Source of the DNA: Takakia lepidozioides
Taxonomy: Eukaryota > Streptophyta > Takakiopsida > Takakiales > Takakiaceae
DNA: 64,000 nucleotides
Direction: 5' to 3'
Assembly (NCBI GenBank): GCA_030704615.1
Contig: CM060733.1
Coordinates: 31,620,001 to 31,684,000 of the forward strand
The notes beneath the pieces were generated by a model, which saw only the letters and a list, made by a program, of their open reading frames with translations, searched no databases and was not told where the DNA came from. This document shows, in pieces, positions 1 to 13,600 of the stretch. Within the stretch, counting starts at the first letter, position 1; each line of letters begins with the position of its first letter. The position numbers were made by a program, and so were the translations under genes.

Positions 1-54
1 GCTGTGTTGACTGTGTCGGGCTGTGTCGGCTGTGTTGGATGTGACGGGCTGTGT
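1..54. repeat. GCTGTGTCGG-type minisatellite
   Basis: The first bases consist of imperfect tandem copies of a motif of about 10 bases, GCTGTGTCGG and variants such as GCTGTGTTGG and GGATGTGACG. The array probably continues beyond the left edge. No gene is visible in it. Confidence 0.6.
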
Positions 55-212
55 AACCCCCCCCTAAAGTGCGCTGCTGTGACCCCTAAGGCTCCTGTTG
101 ATCTCAGTCTGTGCAAAAATTAAGGGTACCCCACAGATCCCGTATAAGTGTCTAAGTCCCAGACAGTCCTCTAACAATCTTCCACCAAGTGGTGGCCCCT
201 GAGCACTCCCAG

Positions 213-1307
213 CTATTGGCCCCAAGGTAAAAAAATCCCCCACCAAGAAGTGATCTCCAGACGTGCCCCTTCCTGCACAAAAACTTGGGAAACATTATCA
301 TGCGGATTCCGTGAAGCCAATGGATCCGCCACTACAGTCTTTCCCCGCCTCTGTCTCTTATTCTCGGGTTGCCCTGCTAGTCCACCCTCACTGTGTGAAG
401 AGCCTTGCTCTTCCATTGCAGTGGTTTCTGGCTCAAACACTCCCATCTCCTTTCTTTCTCGCGCATCAAGTATGCCAGAATCAAGAATTATTTGAGCAAT
501 GATTGGGCCAGACACTATGATAGGAGACTTTGCGGCAGTACCCTGTAATCTTTTCATCTCCTCCACCAGTGCGTTGTACATTATGTCCGCCCATTCTACC
601 TCTTCTCCTCTCAGGGCTTTGAGTATTTCCTCTGTGAAGGATCGGCTCAAATACTGTTGGTTCTGTTTCATGGCAAACAGAACGTTCAATACCTGGCCTA
701 CCTCCTTTAGCCCTGGGTACACAGCCTTGGTACAAGCATAACCTTGAGTTTTAAAGAAACTCCCTTCTTGGAATAAGTCCCCTATTTGCAGTGTTGCCCT
801 GTGCTCCTCCACATGCACCTGGCCTGCTGGCAATCGAAACAATTGCTGTAGGTATAGGGGAGTAATTACTAATTCAACTCCCTTCACCGTTGTTGCTCTT
901 GTCCTTGGCTCAAAGTTCCGCAAGAATTGTAACATGTACTGTCTATGGTGCAATGTCCAATCTTTGCTTTGCAATCCTTGCAATCTCAGCTCCTTCAGTA
1001 TCTGCATCACCTGTGGGGTAGCAATCGTTTGTTTCTACATAATTGTGGTGCTCTTCACCCTGATTTCCTCCATTCCTCTCACTCTCTTCATTCTAGACCC
1101 ACAGAAATGTTTTGGCTGTAACAATTGAAGAAATGTCTGTAGTGCACAAAGCATAAATGTATGGTTGCCACAAAAAGCTATGGGTAATTTCTTGTAAGCC
1201 TGCGGGGCTTGCAAGCATTGTTCAAGAGAAAAGATCCGCTCTGTTGTTTCGTCCCTATGCCACTGCGTAAGTAATATTGCGAGTGTATAGTCTGTTAGTT
1301 CATCCAT
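213..1307 (-). pseudogene. Unknown plant protein, possibly transposon-derived, one in-frame stop
   Basis: A single minus-strand frame runs from 1307 down to 213 (about 365 codons) and is broken once by a TAG at 1035-1037. The part upstream of the stop starts MDELTDYTLA. The part after it has charged, helical-looking sequence and ends in a hydrophilic tail with a basic stretch (ENKRQRRGK), which could be a nuclear signal. I do not recognise a defined domain. The style resembles the poorly characterised plant transposon-associated proteins seen next to retroelements, but that is an impression, not a match. Because the frame is preserved across the stop, this was once one protein, or the stop could be sequence error. 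The neighbouring gypsy fragment supports a mobile-element setting. Confidence 0.4.
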
Positions 1308-1309
1308 AG

Positions 1310-2060
1310 CTTCAAAGCTATAGCATTGATGGTTTGTCCCGTCGAGACACCCGTTACTCAGAACGACGCCGACTCAATAGTTATTGAGCTAATAATAAAA
1401 TCAATATCTATCCATTTACTATCAGTGACATCGTACTTGAACTTCAGATGCCCTCTAGACTTAGAGAAGTAATTTAATAGTACCATGATAGTGGTTGTTG
1501 GTTTGTTCAAGAGATCTAAGTACTGGCTGACGGGAGATCCCCCATCTAGTACCCACCTTCCTCCTCATCTTCTGTATCCTACCTATCCATACCAGCAGAA
1601 ACTGATGCTGGTTCACCCCTCTGCCCTCCCTTACCTTTATTTCTACTCAAGGCAACATTTCAACTTGCATCCATAGACTGCTTAACACGTGTATTTCAAA
1701 AATACCTCCAGCCTATGAGTAATTCTAAATAAAGTGTAATTGGAGCCTTTAACCTCTACCCTATATTTGTTTAAATGCTCCCGCCTATATTTTTCATACC
1801 CTATATTACTCTTAAAAATGTTCTAATTTTTACTTGTAGAGAATATATGACATCATTTTTTTTTTTGCACGTTAGGTGGTAATTTTTGGAAGTGGATCCC
1901 CCTAAAGTAGGTTCTGGTTATCTCTCCTACCTTAGACATGTCCATGTTTTCCAGCGTTTACACTGTTTTGCTTCCTGACCAAGGAATTGAGCTACACTTT
2001 ATAGCCTGCTTGCTTTTTCATAGGTAGCCATCTGATAAAGAAGTCGGGGTTCATGAGAGG
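1310..2060. other. No gene seen
   Basis: AT-rich sequence with short oligo-T runs (one near 1857-1866). Apart from a 63-codon plus-strand frame at 1485-1676 that I consider accidental, nothing coding or structural is evident. Confidence 0.5.
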
Positions 2061-2066
2061 AAGATA

Positions 2067-2971
2067 ATGGGGGTAGACACTTCATTCTCACCTGCACTAA
2101 CCTACTGCTGTGTGGCCATGAGTGATGTAGGCATGGATGATCATTTGTACGATGCTATTCTCCACAGGTGCCAAACCGGCACCCACCTTAGTGACATATC
2201 CAAGCTACTGGAAGTTCCTCCTAGGTCCGTTGTCCCTGCCTTTCTTGAATTGTACCATGCTTCCAACTTTGCTGGCCATTTGGGGGTTACCAAAACTGTA
2301 AAGAGATTGTAGGAGCAGTATCACTGGAAATGATCAGTCAAGGATCAGTTTCAGCTTTCATAGTAAGATCTGTACCCTGTCATGCCAAGACCATCCTGCC
2401 TAGGATCGAAACATATTTACCTTTACAGCCAATCCATGTGACTGAACCATTTGCAAGGGTCGGCTTAGATCTAGTTGGACCTCTTAAATCCACGTCCAAA
2501 GACCATGCATACCTTGTTGTAGCTACAGATTACCTGACGAATTGGGTTGAGCTCCGACCTCTGGTTGCTAAGAACAGTGATGAGGTGGTAGAGTTCTTCT
2601 TTGATAAGGTGATCCTCCGCCATGGTTGCCCTCTTAAGATCCTCACGGATCAAGGTACCGAGTTCTGTAACCAACTTATGGGAGATTGTCTTGTTTAATC
2701 TCAACACTAAACATGCAGTGACTGCTCCTTATAATCCCCAATGCAATGGTTTGACAGAACGATTTAACAAAACCATGTGCTAGATAATAGAGAAGAATAT
2801 GACTCTTTTGACAAATGGGATATTGCTGTGCCTATTCTACTCTTTGCCTATCAGACTTCAATACATGCCAGTACCAAGATCTCCCATTTTGAGCTTTTGT
2901 ATGGTAGAAAGTGTCGTACTCCTTTGCATATCTCCTGGCTGCAGGTCTCAGCTACTGAACCTAAGAATTGA
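2067..2971 (+). pseudogene. Ty3/gypsy integrase remnant
   Basis: Three successive plus-strand frames spell a gypsy-type integrase. At 2238-2311 is the end of the H2C2 zinc-binding domain (YHASNFAGHLGVTKTVKRL). At 2330-2698 is the rve catalytic core with VGLDLVGPL and LTDQGTEF, which carry the first two Asp of the DDE triad. Around 2705-2780, in another frame, is the segment with GLTERFNKTM carrying the Glu. At 2777-2971 is the C-terminal part with FELLYGRKCRTP. Stops and frameshifts separate the segments, so the enzyme is dead. No LTRs, reverse transcriptase or gag are visible next to it; this is a solitary fragment. Confidence 0.85.
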
Positions 2972-3214
2972 GAAGAGTTTTTACTAACCATGGATGCTAA
3001 ACGTCGTCGTTTGAGGGAAATAACTAAGTTTAACATTGTCTTTGCTCAGGCTTCTCAAACAAAGAATTACAATCGAAGGGATGTATCCATTGCTGAAGAG
3101 TAGCTTTGCCTTTCGTGTTAGTTTTCTGCACCATATGTAACAACTGGGGTTTTTCCTAGGGGATGTTTTGTCCTTCGCCCAACTTGCAGGGCAAGGTTTT
3201 TTTCTCCTAGGCTT

Positions 3215-4560
3215 TTTCATCCCTCTTGCATTGGGTATATAGTTTGTTTAGGCTAGATTCTTCTTTGTTCTTCATGAGCTCTCCGCTCGCAGGAGCTCGC
3301 AAGTTTTAGAGGCCCCAACATGCTACACATATGTGGAGATGAGATTCCTCCTCACCTGTTTATTCGGCTTGGATGAATGGAGGGAGAATGTGGTCCGGAT
3401 GAGGTATGGACGGAGATATGATGTAGTTTGGATGATCTTGCACTTTGTGCATGAGGATGAGCTGACAACAGCTTACGACTTTAATACGTATAATTGTCTT
3501 ATTCTAACAGCTAGTTTAGCATTAGATTAGGATGGAACTAGGTGATGTGGCTTCTTTCTATGGTTGTGCTGGAACGACATTTGGCTGGTCTGTGTGTAAG
3601 TGCCACGCGGCACAAAGATTAGATTACGCCCTAATACTATTTAAGCTCATTGCTGTGGCAGTCTGGGTGGTGGATTTCATCTGATGTGTGTACGTACGCT
3701 CTGTGCTTGAGTGTTTGTATGAATGTTGCATGGATGTGCAAGTCCATTGAATCATCTTCGTGAGATTCCGTCCTCTCTACCAGGCCCTTCTGCCGACTAC
3801 ATCCCCCTTAACTAGTCAGTCTAAGCCGGTAGAGGAAGGGGAATAACCCCCTGGCCTCGGTATCGTGCTTCACATGACAGCGTCCTGTTCATTTAAAATT
3901 TAAAAAAAAAGAAAAAAGAAAAAACACAAAAGTAGTGGATCCGCCCTCAGGGGTTTCCTTTTTAAGAAACAAAGTTCAAATCGTAAACATGTAAATGGAC
4001 AGTGCTGTAGGTAAACGTGGCTATTCCTGACTGCCCCGGCGGCCAAGAGCCGTTCATCTTGATGCTTCAGATCCGTACACGTGCTGAGCCAGCCCGTGAA
4101 CGCTGGATTCTGCCTGGGACACGTGGTGGGCTACAAATACCCATGGCTTTTATAATTCTTCTACGTTCACCCAACTAGTCCAAACATACGATACATTTCA
4201 TCCATGGATCCCACGAACAGACACATCCATCCATTCGGGTGTACGTGTTGGATTCGTGACCTTCCAGATGGTAGCATGCCGATGGTGAGACTGGATATAG
4301 CCGGTGGTCATTGGCTGCAGCAGGTCAAGAATGGATGAATGTATCCTTGAACCGTGAGTGAGAGAGTGAGGTTGTTCGGTGATGAAGGGCAGTTTGGTCG
4401 GCTGACCGGTTGTTTCGAGAGGCTGTCTGATGGTGGGGAAGACGGAGGTAGAATCACAATGCAAGACATAGAGAGGGCACTGCCTCGTTCTTCCTGAAGA
4501 GATTCGTGTTGCTGCATAAATCTTCTCAAGGCTGTGAATGGTCTCACTTGCTGCATCACC
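3215..4560. other. Intergenic region upstream of the limit dextrinase gene
   Basis: No convincing coding sequence. An oligo-A stretch lies near 3901-3930. The part just before the gene should hold its promoter and 5' leader. I see no unambiguous TATA box. Confidence 0.4.
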
Positions 4561-4571
4561 TCGCATTGGGT

Positions 4572-4592
4572 GAGAGAGAGAGAGAGAGAGAG
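4572..4592. repeat. (GA)n microsatellite in the 5' leader region
   Basis: About ten GA dinucleotides lie 56 bases before the chosen limit dextrinase start codon, probably in the 5' untranslated region. GA/CT repeats are common in plant leaders and can bind GAGA-type factors (general knowledge). Confidence 0.8.
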
Positions 4593-4647
4593 TTCGCATT
4601 TGGGATAGCAGCTCTGCTCAAGGGCCAAAGTGTGCTGATTTACAGCG

Positions 4648-7600
4648 ATGGCGGGATCTCTGCTAGACTCGATTTCCAACCCCTCCCAGCATAACTGTTC
4701 AGCATCCCAAATCCTTCCTGCAAATGGGGTTGGCTGCCTGAATCATGCCCTGCCTTTCATGAGAATATCAAAGCACTCTTACAAGGTGGGGTCCTGTGCG
4801 TCTCCACATTTTGATGGGCTACAAGTGAACGTCAAAGAATTCAGCCAGTCGTTGAATTGGAATGTGACATGGAGACAGAGGTCTCTTGTTTTCTGGGGAG
4901 GGAGAAGGGAGAAGGGGAGAAAACCTTGGCAACCAGCTAAGGTTGCCAACGTCTCAGTGGAAGTGCAAGACGATGTGGAAAGAGAGAGTGGCAAGGCCAA
5001 CACCGTGCGCATCCATTACAACAGGTTGCTCCAGTTCTTGTGGGCCTGAATCGTTACTGCTAGATTTCCTCTCAGCATTGTGATTTCAGACTGTGATGTA
5101 CCTTGGAATATTTTGCTTTATTTTCTAGGACCCACATTGTGAGAGTTGTCTCAAAATTCTACGTTTTTCATGTGGAAATCCGCATAGCTCGCAAATTTTG
5201 GCATGGGAGGACTCTGTACTTTACAAACTATTGGGGGTTTAGACGTACTCCGTTTGGTAGATTTGGCATCGTCCCAGTCCGACGAGATAAAAGCTTGGTT
5301 AGTGTTACAGCTCCTGTACTGCTGAATTGTCATTTCCTAACTCAACAAGTGCTTGAAATCTCATGAACATGGTGAGTCTGATTTTTCTACGACTACCTAC
5401 TGGTGATCTAAATGTGAACTTGCAGCCAATATGGTCCAATGAAATTCTCTTCACAGCTCAAGGTTGGCCGTATTGCAGGTGCTTGCTCGGGGCATCTGTG
5501 CACGCCTTGACCAATGTTGCTACAGGCTGCAATCTGATCGCCATTTTTCATAGTTTTTCGAGGGATGGGTTTAGGACTGGTCCAACACCTTGAACATTGT
5601 GCAGGGTTGTGTGATCACAAAGTACTCCAGTTGAAAAATAGCAAGCGGTTTAGGTACAATGAGCTACAAAGGCAATCCAACTTATGCATTCCTGCCTACG
5701 GATTCCAATGTAAAACCCGCCTGGTTGATGAGGGCATGGATTAGGGGGCAATATGGGTGGCTACTGGTGTGAATTATGTGGATGATTTCCATTCCCCATT
5801 GCCTTGAGGGGGATTCCTGCATATTCTGCAAAGGTTTGGCACAGGAGAAGGGCATCTTGTTGACAGTTCAATTTTGCTTGTGATGTAGGAAGAGTGGGAA
5901 GTACGACAAATGGGGCCTGCATGTGTGGGGAGATACTGATGTTACGACTGCCTGGGACAGCCCGCTTGGCCCATCAGGTTCAGACGAGTTTGGGGTCTAC
6001 TGGGAAGTGGAAGCCAAGCAGGATGGCACTGTGCATTTTCAGGTCCACCAGGGAGATGCCAAGGTTTCACTCTCTCATTTCTCTGTTCTACCCTGTTCAA
6101 TGGATCCTCGTGGCTCGTTATAAAGTTACTTCCTTCGTTTCTCTCTGCGGACGATGTAAAGTACCATTTCATTTCTCTCTCTTTCAGGAAGACCTGGTTG
6201 AGAACTTTCTCAACGCGCCTGAGGCCATTTAGGTCTCTTAATGGTATTAGAAATTTTTTCTTGTTCTCCCTTTCAGTAAGCCAAATGATACAGTCTTTCT
6301 TTCTCCCACAAGGAGGGAATGGATATGGGGCTAATGATACATGGGTAGGCTAGCATAGAGCTCTGTAGAGGGAAGTGGATAAAGCCCGGGACAAAAGAAG
6401 GGATGAGAACCCTCATTGAACGGGTGTGTGATGTTATAGAGTCACCCCAACCTCAGGGTGCTATTGAGCCAGCCCAGCCTTAGGATCAGGGTCAAAGTAG
6501 ATCTTACTGCAATTTCTGGGTGTGACCGATCCTTTAAATTCAGTTAGTTCGACTATGGCCGCTGGCCTCCAGTGGCATACTAAAATTCTTTAATCTCTGA
6601 CGTTGCCATAAACGGGTCACATAGAAGCAGAAATTGCTCTTAATGATTTCGCTTGTATTTTTTTCAGACACATGCTGCAAACTAGTCAGATGGGGAGAAA
6701 TCTCGTATTTGGTGCTATATGGCAAGGGGATAGCTGATCGCTTGAAAGTTAAAGGGGGTAGATGAGATAAATAGCTGCTTGGTTAACGTTTTGGAGGGGT
6801 GTTTTGTGCAATTTTGTGATGCAGGACTGTTCAGGCTCAGTGTCAAGTGCAAAAAAAATGGCTGATGTGTGGTTGGTGTCAGAGAAGCCGACAGTTTTTG
6901 CTGAAAAGCCTGACCTAGCGTCCCTTCCTCATGTATGCAGGCCGAATCCAGTATGGAAGTTTGTAAGAGTGTTTTGGCAAGGCTCAAAACAGCATTTCTT
7001 GATAATCTCAAGGAGAAATGTTATGTGGGTTAGGCTAATTTACAGAAGAAAATGCCCTCTCAATTGTCAGGGTTTCCAAAACTTGTTTACGATGTGCACG
7101 TGATTGTCAACTTGTTTTAACTGGGGGAATGACAAGCAGTTAAGTTCTAGTGAGTTGATAATGATGACAAGATTGCTGATCTCGTCACACTACACAGGGT
7201 GATATTGGCCTGGCGCGAGCATTTTGGGTTGCAGCAGATGTGTTGGCATGGACTTCCGAAATTGAAGATGCCCAGTTTTATCTCCATGCCAGCGAAACTG
7301 CCACTTTGAAGCTCACTGGGAAAGGTGTTGAAGGTAAATAAGTTAACATTTAGCTGCCTCTGTGTTTTACTCTCAAAAAACATGTTCATAAATAGTCCAC
7401 ACGGTCATAGATTGTCAAGCTATATGTGTACTCTTCTCACAAAGGTCTGTTGGACTTGGCTTGAGCAGGGGCAGATGTCTCACTAAAGCTGGAAGAAGAT
7501 CCAACTGGCCTACCTGTTGAGGTATATCGATGATTTAACTCTCTCAGCGTCTATGTTCTGTGGTAGCTAACAGGATGCAAATGGTCACATGCCATCCAAT

Positions 7601-10600
7601 GAACCATTCTTTCAATATGAGCAGGAACTGTGCACTTTCACCAATTCCATGGGGGCAAGCCTTTGGTGTTACATTGAGGGAGTTGGAATACATAACTGGT
7701 GATAGAAACAAATAGTGGGAAGGGTGGGGATACCCTCGACTGTTAAAACCCCCCAGCTATCCAAGGACGTTCAGTATGCCCTCAAGGGCCTCAGTTGTAT
7801 GTATCCTGACTATATATCTCTGCTTTCATCTCTAATTGCTTGCAAGTCCCCGGTTTTCAGATTGAGTATACCCCACAAGCATATGCATGCTTTGGATAAA
7901 CTTCAGTGCACTTGCTTATGGGAGCCTCATGCGACCTTGGCAGGTGGTGAAGAAGTTCCCTCACATCAATGGCTACCGGGCCCTTCGGTTGCCTCAGGGG
8001 TATGATGCCAAGATCCTGGTCAAATGCCAGCTGGCTTTATCATCTGTTAATGGTAAGAATGTACTTCCAGTGAACTTGGTATAGTCAGCGTATTGAACCA
8101 GCCCAAATTGTTTCCAGAAGCGAATTGTTAGTCTTGATGTAAGCAAGAAAAAGTCTCCAATATCTGTTCCCCTGAAGCTCTTGATGATTGCAGAAATTAA
8201 TCTGTTGTCAACTGCTTAAAGAGTTGTTAAAGAGTTGTTGACTCGACTAGCAGTGACATGTCTGTTGTCCACTGCCTATGGACAGCCAACGGAGCTCCCA
8301 TTGACGCTGTAGGGGTCCAGCTCCCAGGTGTCTTGGATGCCCTATTTGCGTATGATGGTCCACTCGGTGTCATCATTTCAGAAGACACTGTCTCACTGAA
8401 TGTGTGGGCTCCCACAGCTCAGGTAGACACACTCATCATCATGTTCCAACCGGCCTACTTTATGTTCTAGCATGTCTTTGTGATGTGATTCTGGGGTCAT
8501 GTTGTGATGGCTTACTGCAAAGCTGAATGGCAAGAACATTCATTGGAGCAGTGCCATAGCTGCCATAGCTCTCTGGAAGTAAATGAAGGAAACTGTATTC
8601 ATACTTGAGAAAGAAAGAAACCTTATAATGTCCATGGAGGGCTCTTGGGACCCATCGGAAAAAGTAGAACAACGAGAAACAACTCCACAAATAAGAGGGT
8701 TGTGTATTCGTGCCACCTGCTTGCGTGAGCTATGATGTGACCTGCACAGGTATTGATGGGCACAATATGGGAGCTATCTTGCGCTTGAATGTACAGACAC
8801 TAGGAAACTCAGACTCTGCAAAAGTATCAGGTTCTCTTTGGTATGGCTGTCATCGATGGGAGTGGCTATTGATCATAGCACAGCCCTTCCTAGATACTTA
8901 TTGATATAGGACACAAGGTCTCCCTCTGGACTTGACTACACTGTGACAGAGGCAAAATTACCCCCAAGTGGTTGTATTGCAGAATCTGCATGTGCTTTTG
9001 TACTCCACACCTACGGGTGGTGAGCCTGAAGAAGTGGTGCAGCTCAATGAGAGTAATGGGGTATGGACAGTGCATGGACCCAGCCATTGGAAGGGGAAGT
9101 ACTATCTCTATGAGGTCACTGTATTCCATCCGAGAACCCAGCGTATTGAGAAATCTCTGGCAACTGATCCATACTCTCGGGGGTAAGTGCATTTAAACTT
9201 ACAGAACATGCTTATGGCTTTGTGTTCTTCCTTAACAGGTAAATATGGCCAGCCTTTACCTCTCGCTTCTTTCTTTCAGCTCAGCACCTTTACAAACATT
9301 GTCAAGAAGTCCAGCTTTAGTTTCCTCTATCTGCAATACCAGTGAGTCAATGGGTGACAGCACAAAATGGATGTGCGCACACTGGAAGTATATTTGTCAT
9401 AAGTTCTTATTTATTAATTGATGGACCTGACTGGTCCTCTCCATATCATATCAACAATGAACAACCAAGCTGGGGGAAGAAAAGCATGGATAGAAGCTGT
9501 TCAAGTGTTGCTACTGAATAAGGCATTACCACTATAATCAACCACTAACAATACTGCAAACCATCTATCTAGGAGAAAACAGTGCTGTCTTCTGAACTCA
9601 AATGAATCCCTAATGATCCCTTAGTGGTTATAAGGGCTTGCACAATGATTTATTGTTCCACCAAATGAAAAGTTTACTCTACTTTAATATATATTCTCTT
9701 TTTTAATGCTTGGAACCTATAGGTGCAGCTATCAACAAATCAACATTTCAATCTCGTGTTGTTGTGAACCAGTCTTTCGGCCAATGGGGAACGGTCTTTT
9801 ATAGTTGATCTGGCAGACGAGTCGCTTATGCCAGAAGGCTGGGCAACACTTGCAAATGAGAAGCCTACACTGGAAGCTTTCACTGACATTGCCATTTATG
9901 AACTGCACATCAGAGATTTCAGGTTCACCTCTCAACCCTTCCCAGCAATCTATTTCTGCATGTTGTTGGGGAAGAAATGAAATGATACTTTACAAGAAAT
10001 GAAATGAAATGAAATGTTGCTTTATCACGTCCGCAGAAAGCTCATAGAGCTTGTGGGACAAAATGGAAGAAAACATGAGAGAGGAACAAAACCAGAACCC
10101 AAGAATAATAACTAATGTTCTAACGATTGTCTAAGGGTGAAGGCCTCGTGCAGGTATGCTGCCAAGCATTTTTGATCCTCATAGTGGAAGACATCAGTGA
10201 GAGATTGGGTTCCACTGAATAAACAGTGGAATCTCCCACTCGTAGTATAGAGGGCAGTAGAAGAATGTTCTTCAGTTTCAATTTCCTGGCTGCACCCTAT
10301 GCAAGCTGGACATAGGCGGTCCTCCCGTTGCAGGTTTTCCCATCTGCCAGTCTCTATCCGTAGGTTGTGGGAACCCACCCTGAAGTGCCCCAATGCCCTC
10401 AGGAGGGAAGGAGATAAGGATGCTGAAAGAAACTAAGAAACAAACAAACTTTATACCATTCGAAGAGGGCTACAAGGGCCCATGGGACAGGAAGAGAGAT
10501 GAGAGGTCTCCATTGGTTGAAGAGTCTAGGATCTGTGGGAGGTGTGGTTTTGTTTTGCAATCAAGCTCAACATCCGAGCAGGGTACAAACATCTTGTGTT

Positions 10601-13600
10601 GCTATGTGCCTGGCAGCGCTTCTGATAGGACTGTTGATCCTGGAGTACGAGGGGGATACCTTGCCTTTGCACAAAAGGTATGGAAAAGGATATTAGATGT
10701 TGGCAATCTAGTAGGTAATTGTTGTAATTACTGTGAACTAAGGTTGTGCATCTATCTACATCACTCACTTGAATCCACTATTTTGAATTAATTTTGACAC
10801 CCAGGAATAGTGGATGAAGGATTCCATCATAAGTTTTTGCCACTATTTATTACCGTCAAATGAGTGCTTACCACGTAAGGATTTAATCCAAATAGTGGGT
10901 GGCCATATTATCTAGCAGATTCAGGGTTAGTGGGTGTAGATGGAAACACACCCTTAAGGAGCTTTTCTTCCAGCCGGAACCTACTGATTTCCAATGCTCT
11001 GCAGCTGCTTGGCATAGAAACAGCAACTAATTTTCACTGATGATTACATCATTCTAGCTATACTACTGAGAAAGTATAGGACAAATTTGCACTTTGTTTA
11101 TGTAGAGTACCATTTCATTTCATTTCATTTATTTAAGAGTTTTTTCTGATGAACAATGGAAATAGCATAGAGTGCTAGCAAATTGAGTTACCCAATGTGT
11201 AACTAAAGCTCCTGGGGTCAGGTCCTTCAAGTCAGAGCTGGAGAAAACACCACAGACAACTCTGACAAGTGGAATCCGGATTGAAGTTTGTGACCTTGCT
11301 CTCTCCGTTTAGACTACACCTCTTTGTATCATCTTTGTATGTAGACTTTATTAGACAACAGGTTCAGTTCTGATTCAGAAAGTGAATCTGCAGGAGTCTG
11401 CAGGTGTAGCCCATCTAAAGAAGCTGGCTGAGGCAGGGCTTACACACATTCATTTGTTGCCTTGCTTCGACTTCTCAAGTGTTGATGAGAGGAAGGAGAC
11501 TTGGAAATCTGTCGGTGAGGACTTGCCTTTGGCCACCTCTTGTTGCTGAATTTTGTTCAATATCAAGTATTTGCATTTGGCTCTAGGTATCCTGCTTTCA
11601 GAATTGAGACGCTTGCATGAGTAATGAACTAAGTCAGCTTTTCCTCTTAAATGGATGAATACAATCACTATTATCTACTCACTCTTGCTGCCTGTCTATG
11701 ATATAGATGCAGGAAAGTTGGCCACCTTTGCCTCCGACTCAGAGGAGCAGCAAGCAGCAGTGGTGGCCATTCAGGATGAGGATGCATTTAATTGGGGGTT
11801 TATACCTTAACCCTTAGAAGATTTGAACTGCATTTTCAACGAATCCTTATTTGTGACTAATTCATAGACATGTTTAGTAAAGCCTTATGGGCAAGAATTT
11901 GGTTATTCCAACCAGGGTTAAAGTTGCAATACAGTAGTAGCCACTTGGGAGTAAACAAACTTTATAAGGTCCATGGGAAACTCAAAGCAGAAAGATAAGA
12001 GCGAGTTGTTAAGGGAGTTTCTGGTGTTCCAAGGTTGTTATAGAGGTTTTTGGAATGGCTTTTGATCTGGGCCAGGCTCACGCTTCATGAAGTGCAGAGC
12101 GTGCAAAACGAACAGAAAAAAAGAAACTCCTTAACAAGAGAGAAAATTCACATGAAATGTATTTCCTGGTAAGAAGATAGGACTCTACTGAACATACTTC
12201 ATTGACTTGGCATTGTGAGACAATGGGGGTGTTAGGGTCACTTTAAGTAAAGATCTGGGTTCGCAGATATGATCCAGTACACTGGGGTGTCCCAGAAGGT
12301 AGCTATGCAACTCACCCTCATGGGTCACCTCGCATTCTGGAGTTTCGGACAATGGTTCAAGTAAGTTTTAATCCTCAGAGTGACTGTTGTATCATTTTTT
12401 CCTTTTTGCAGTACAGGTCTGGTTTCAATGCTGCATGTTCTAAAAGCTGTGTTACGAGTTTTAATCTCTCGTGTACTTAGATCACTCTTAATTCTCATAT
12501 TGTTCATTTTGTTTCTTTTGGGCATGTCCAGGCCCTAAATAAGTTGGGACTGCGAGTTGTGCTGGATGTGGTGTACAATCATGTCCATGGAAGTGGGCCA
12601 TCAGGCATCCACTCAGTTTTTGACAAGGTGAGTTACCAACTCCTGATGGAGCAGCCCTTAGGTGCATGACTGACTTGACACTATTTGCAATCTTTTTGCA
12701 AAGAGGGTCTAACAGTGAAGTAATGCAGGTCGTGCCAGGGTACTATTTGCGGCTCAACAAGGATGGGGCCATTGAGAACAGCACATGTATGAATAACACG
12801 GCTAGTGAGCATTACATGGTGGACCGTCTCATTGTTGATGACCTAAAGAATTGGGCCGTGAACTACAAGGTTTGGATCTTATCTCTCTGCCTTGGTCACG
12901 GGCTCCATAGGTCCAGTCTGCATGTATTTTTATTTTTCTGTGGTTGACTTTATGGTTTTTCTTTCTTTACACAAGGCTCTCCACTTCAGTGGATCACTTG
13001 AAATGAAGTGCAGTTTTATGGTTGTGGTGGCTGGTTGTTGGGGGCCCCTCTTTTCTGTTCTGTTTCTCTTTTACTTTGTCTCGTAAATCTCACTGTTACT
13101 ATGAGATCCATGGGAGATTCCATTGTCCATTCCGAGATACCCAATGTCTCACAGAGATCTTCCATTACGAGGATCAGAATGCTTAGCTTCATATCTGCAT
13201 GAGGCGGTGACTCTTAGACAACCCTTGACCAATAGTTGTTTCTGGGCTGCTTGTGTGGGAGCCTCTCTCTTTCTTGTTCCATGCTTTCACTCGTCCCTCT
13301 TTGAGCTCTCCATGGACATTAGAGTATCATTTCATTCTTCCTCAACACTCGGGGAGGTTGAGATAGTCAAATTGTACCGGTATCTGGGTCTGGTTATCCA
13401 CTCCCCCAAATTCCAGTTTGCAGCAACTGCCCTGGACAGATTGATTGGTTGTGAATTCTGGGCACCTGCGGTCCCAATTTCCTGGTGGGAAAATCTGGAA
13501 CCATTGCAGTCATCTTTCCTCCAAGCAATGCTTGGCGCCAGAGGCACAACTCCATCTCACATACTGAGTGCAGAATTCGCATGCGTGCCACTGCAAACTG

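Noticed and set aside
8890-9192. 100-codon minus-strand frame
   Set aside because: It is the shadow of limit dextrinase exon 8 on the other strand; the plus frame has clear family signatures.
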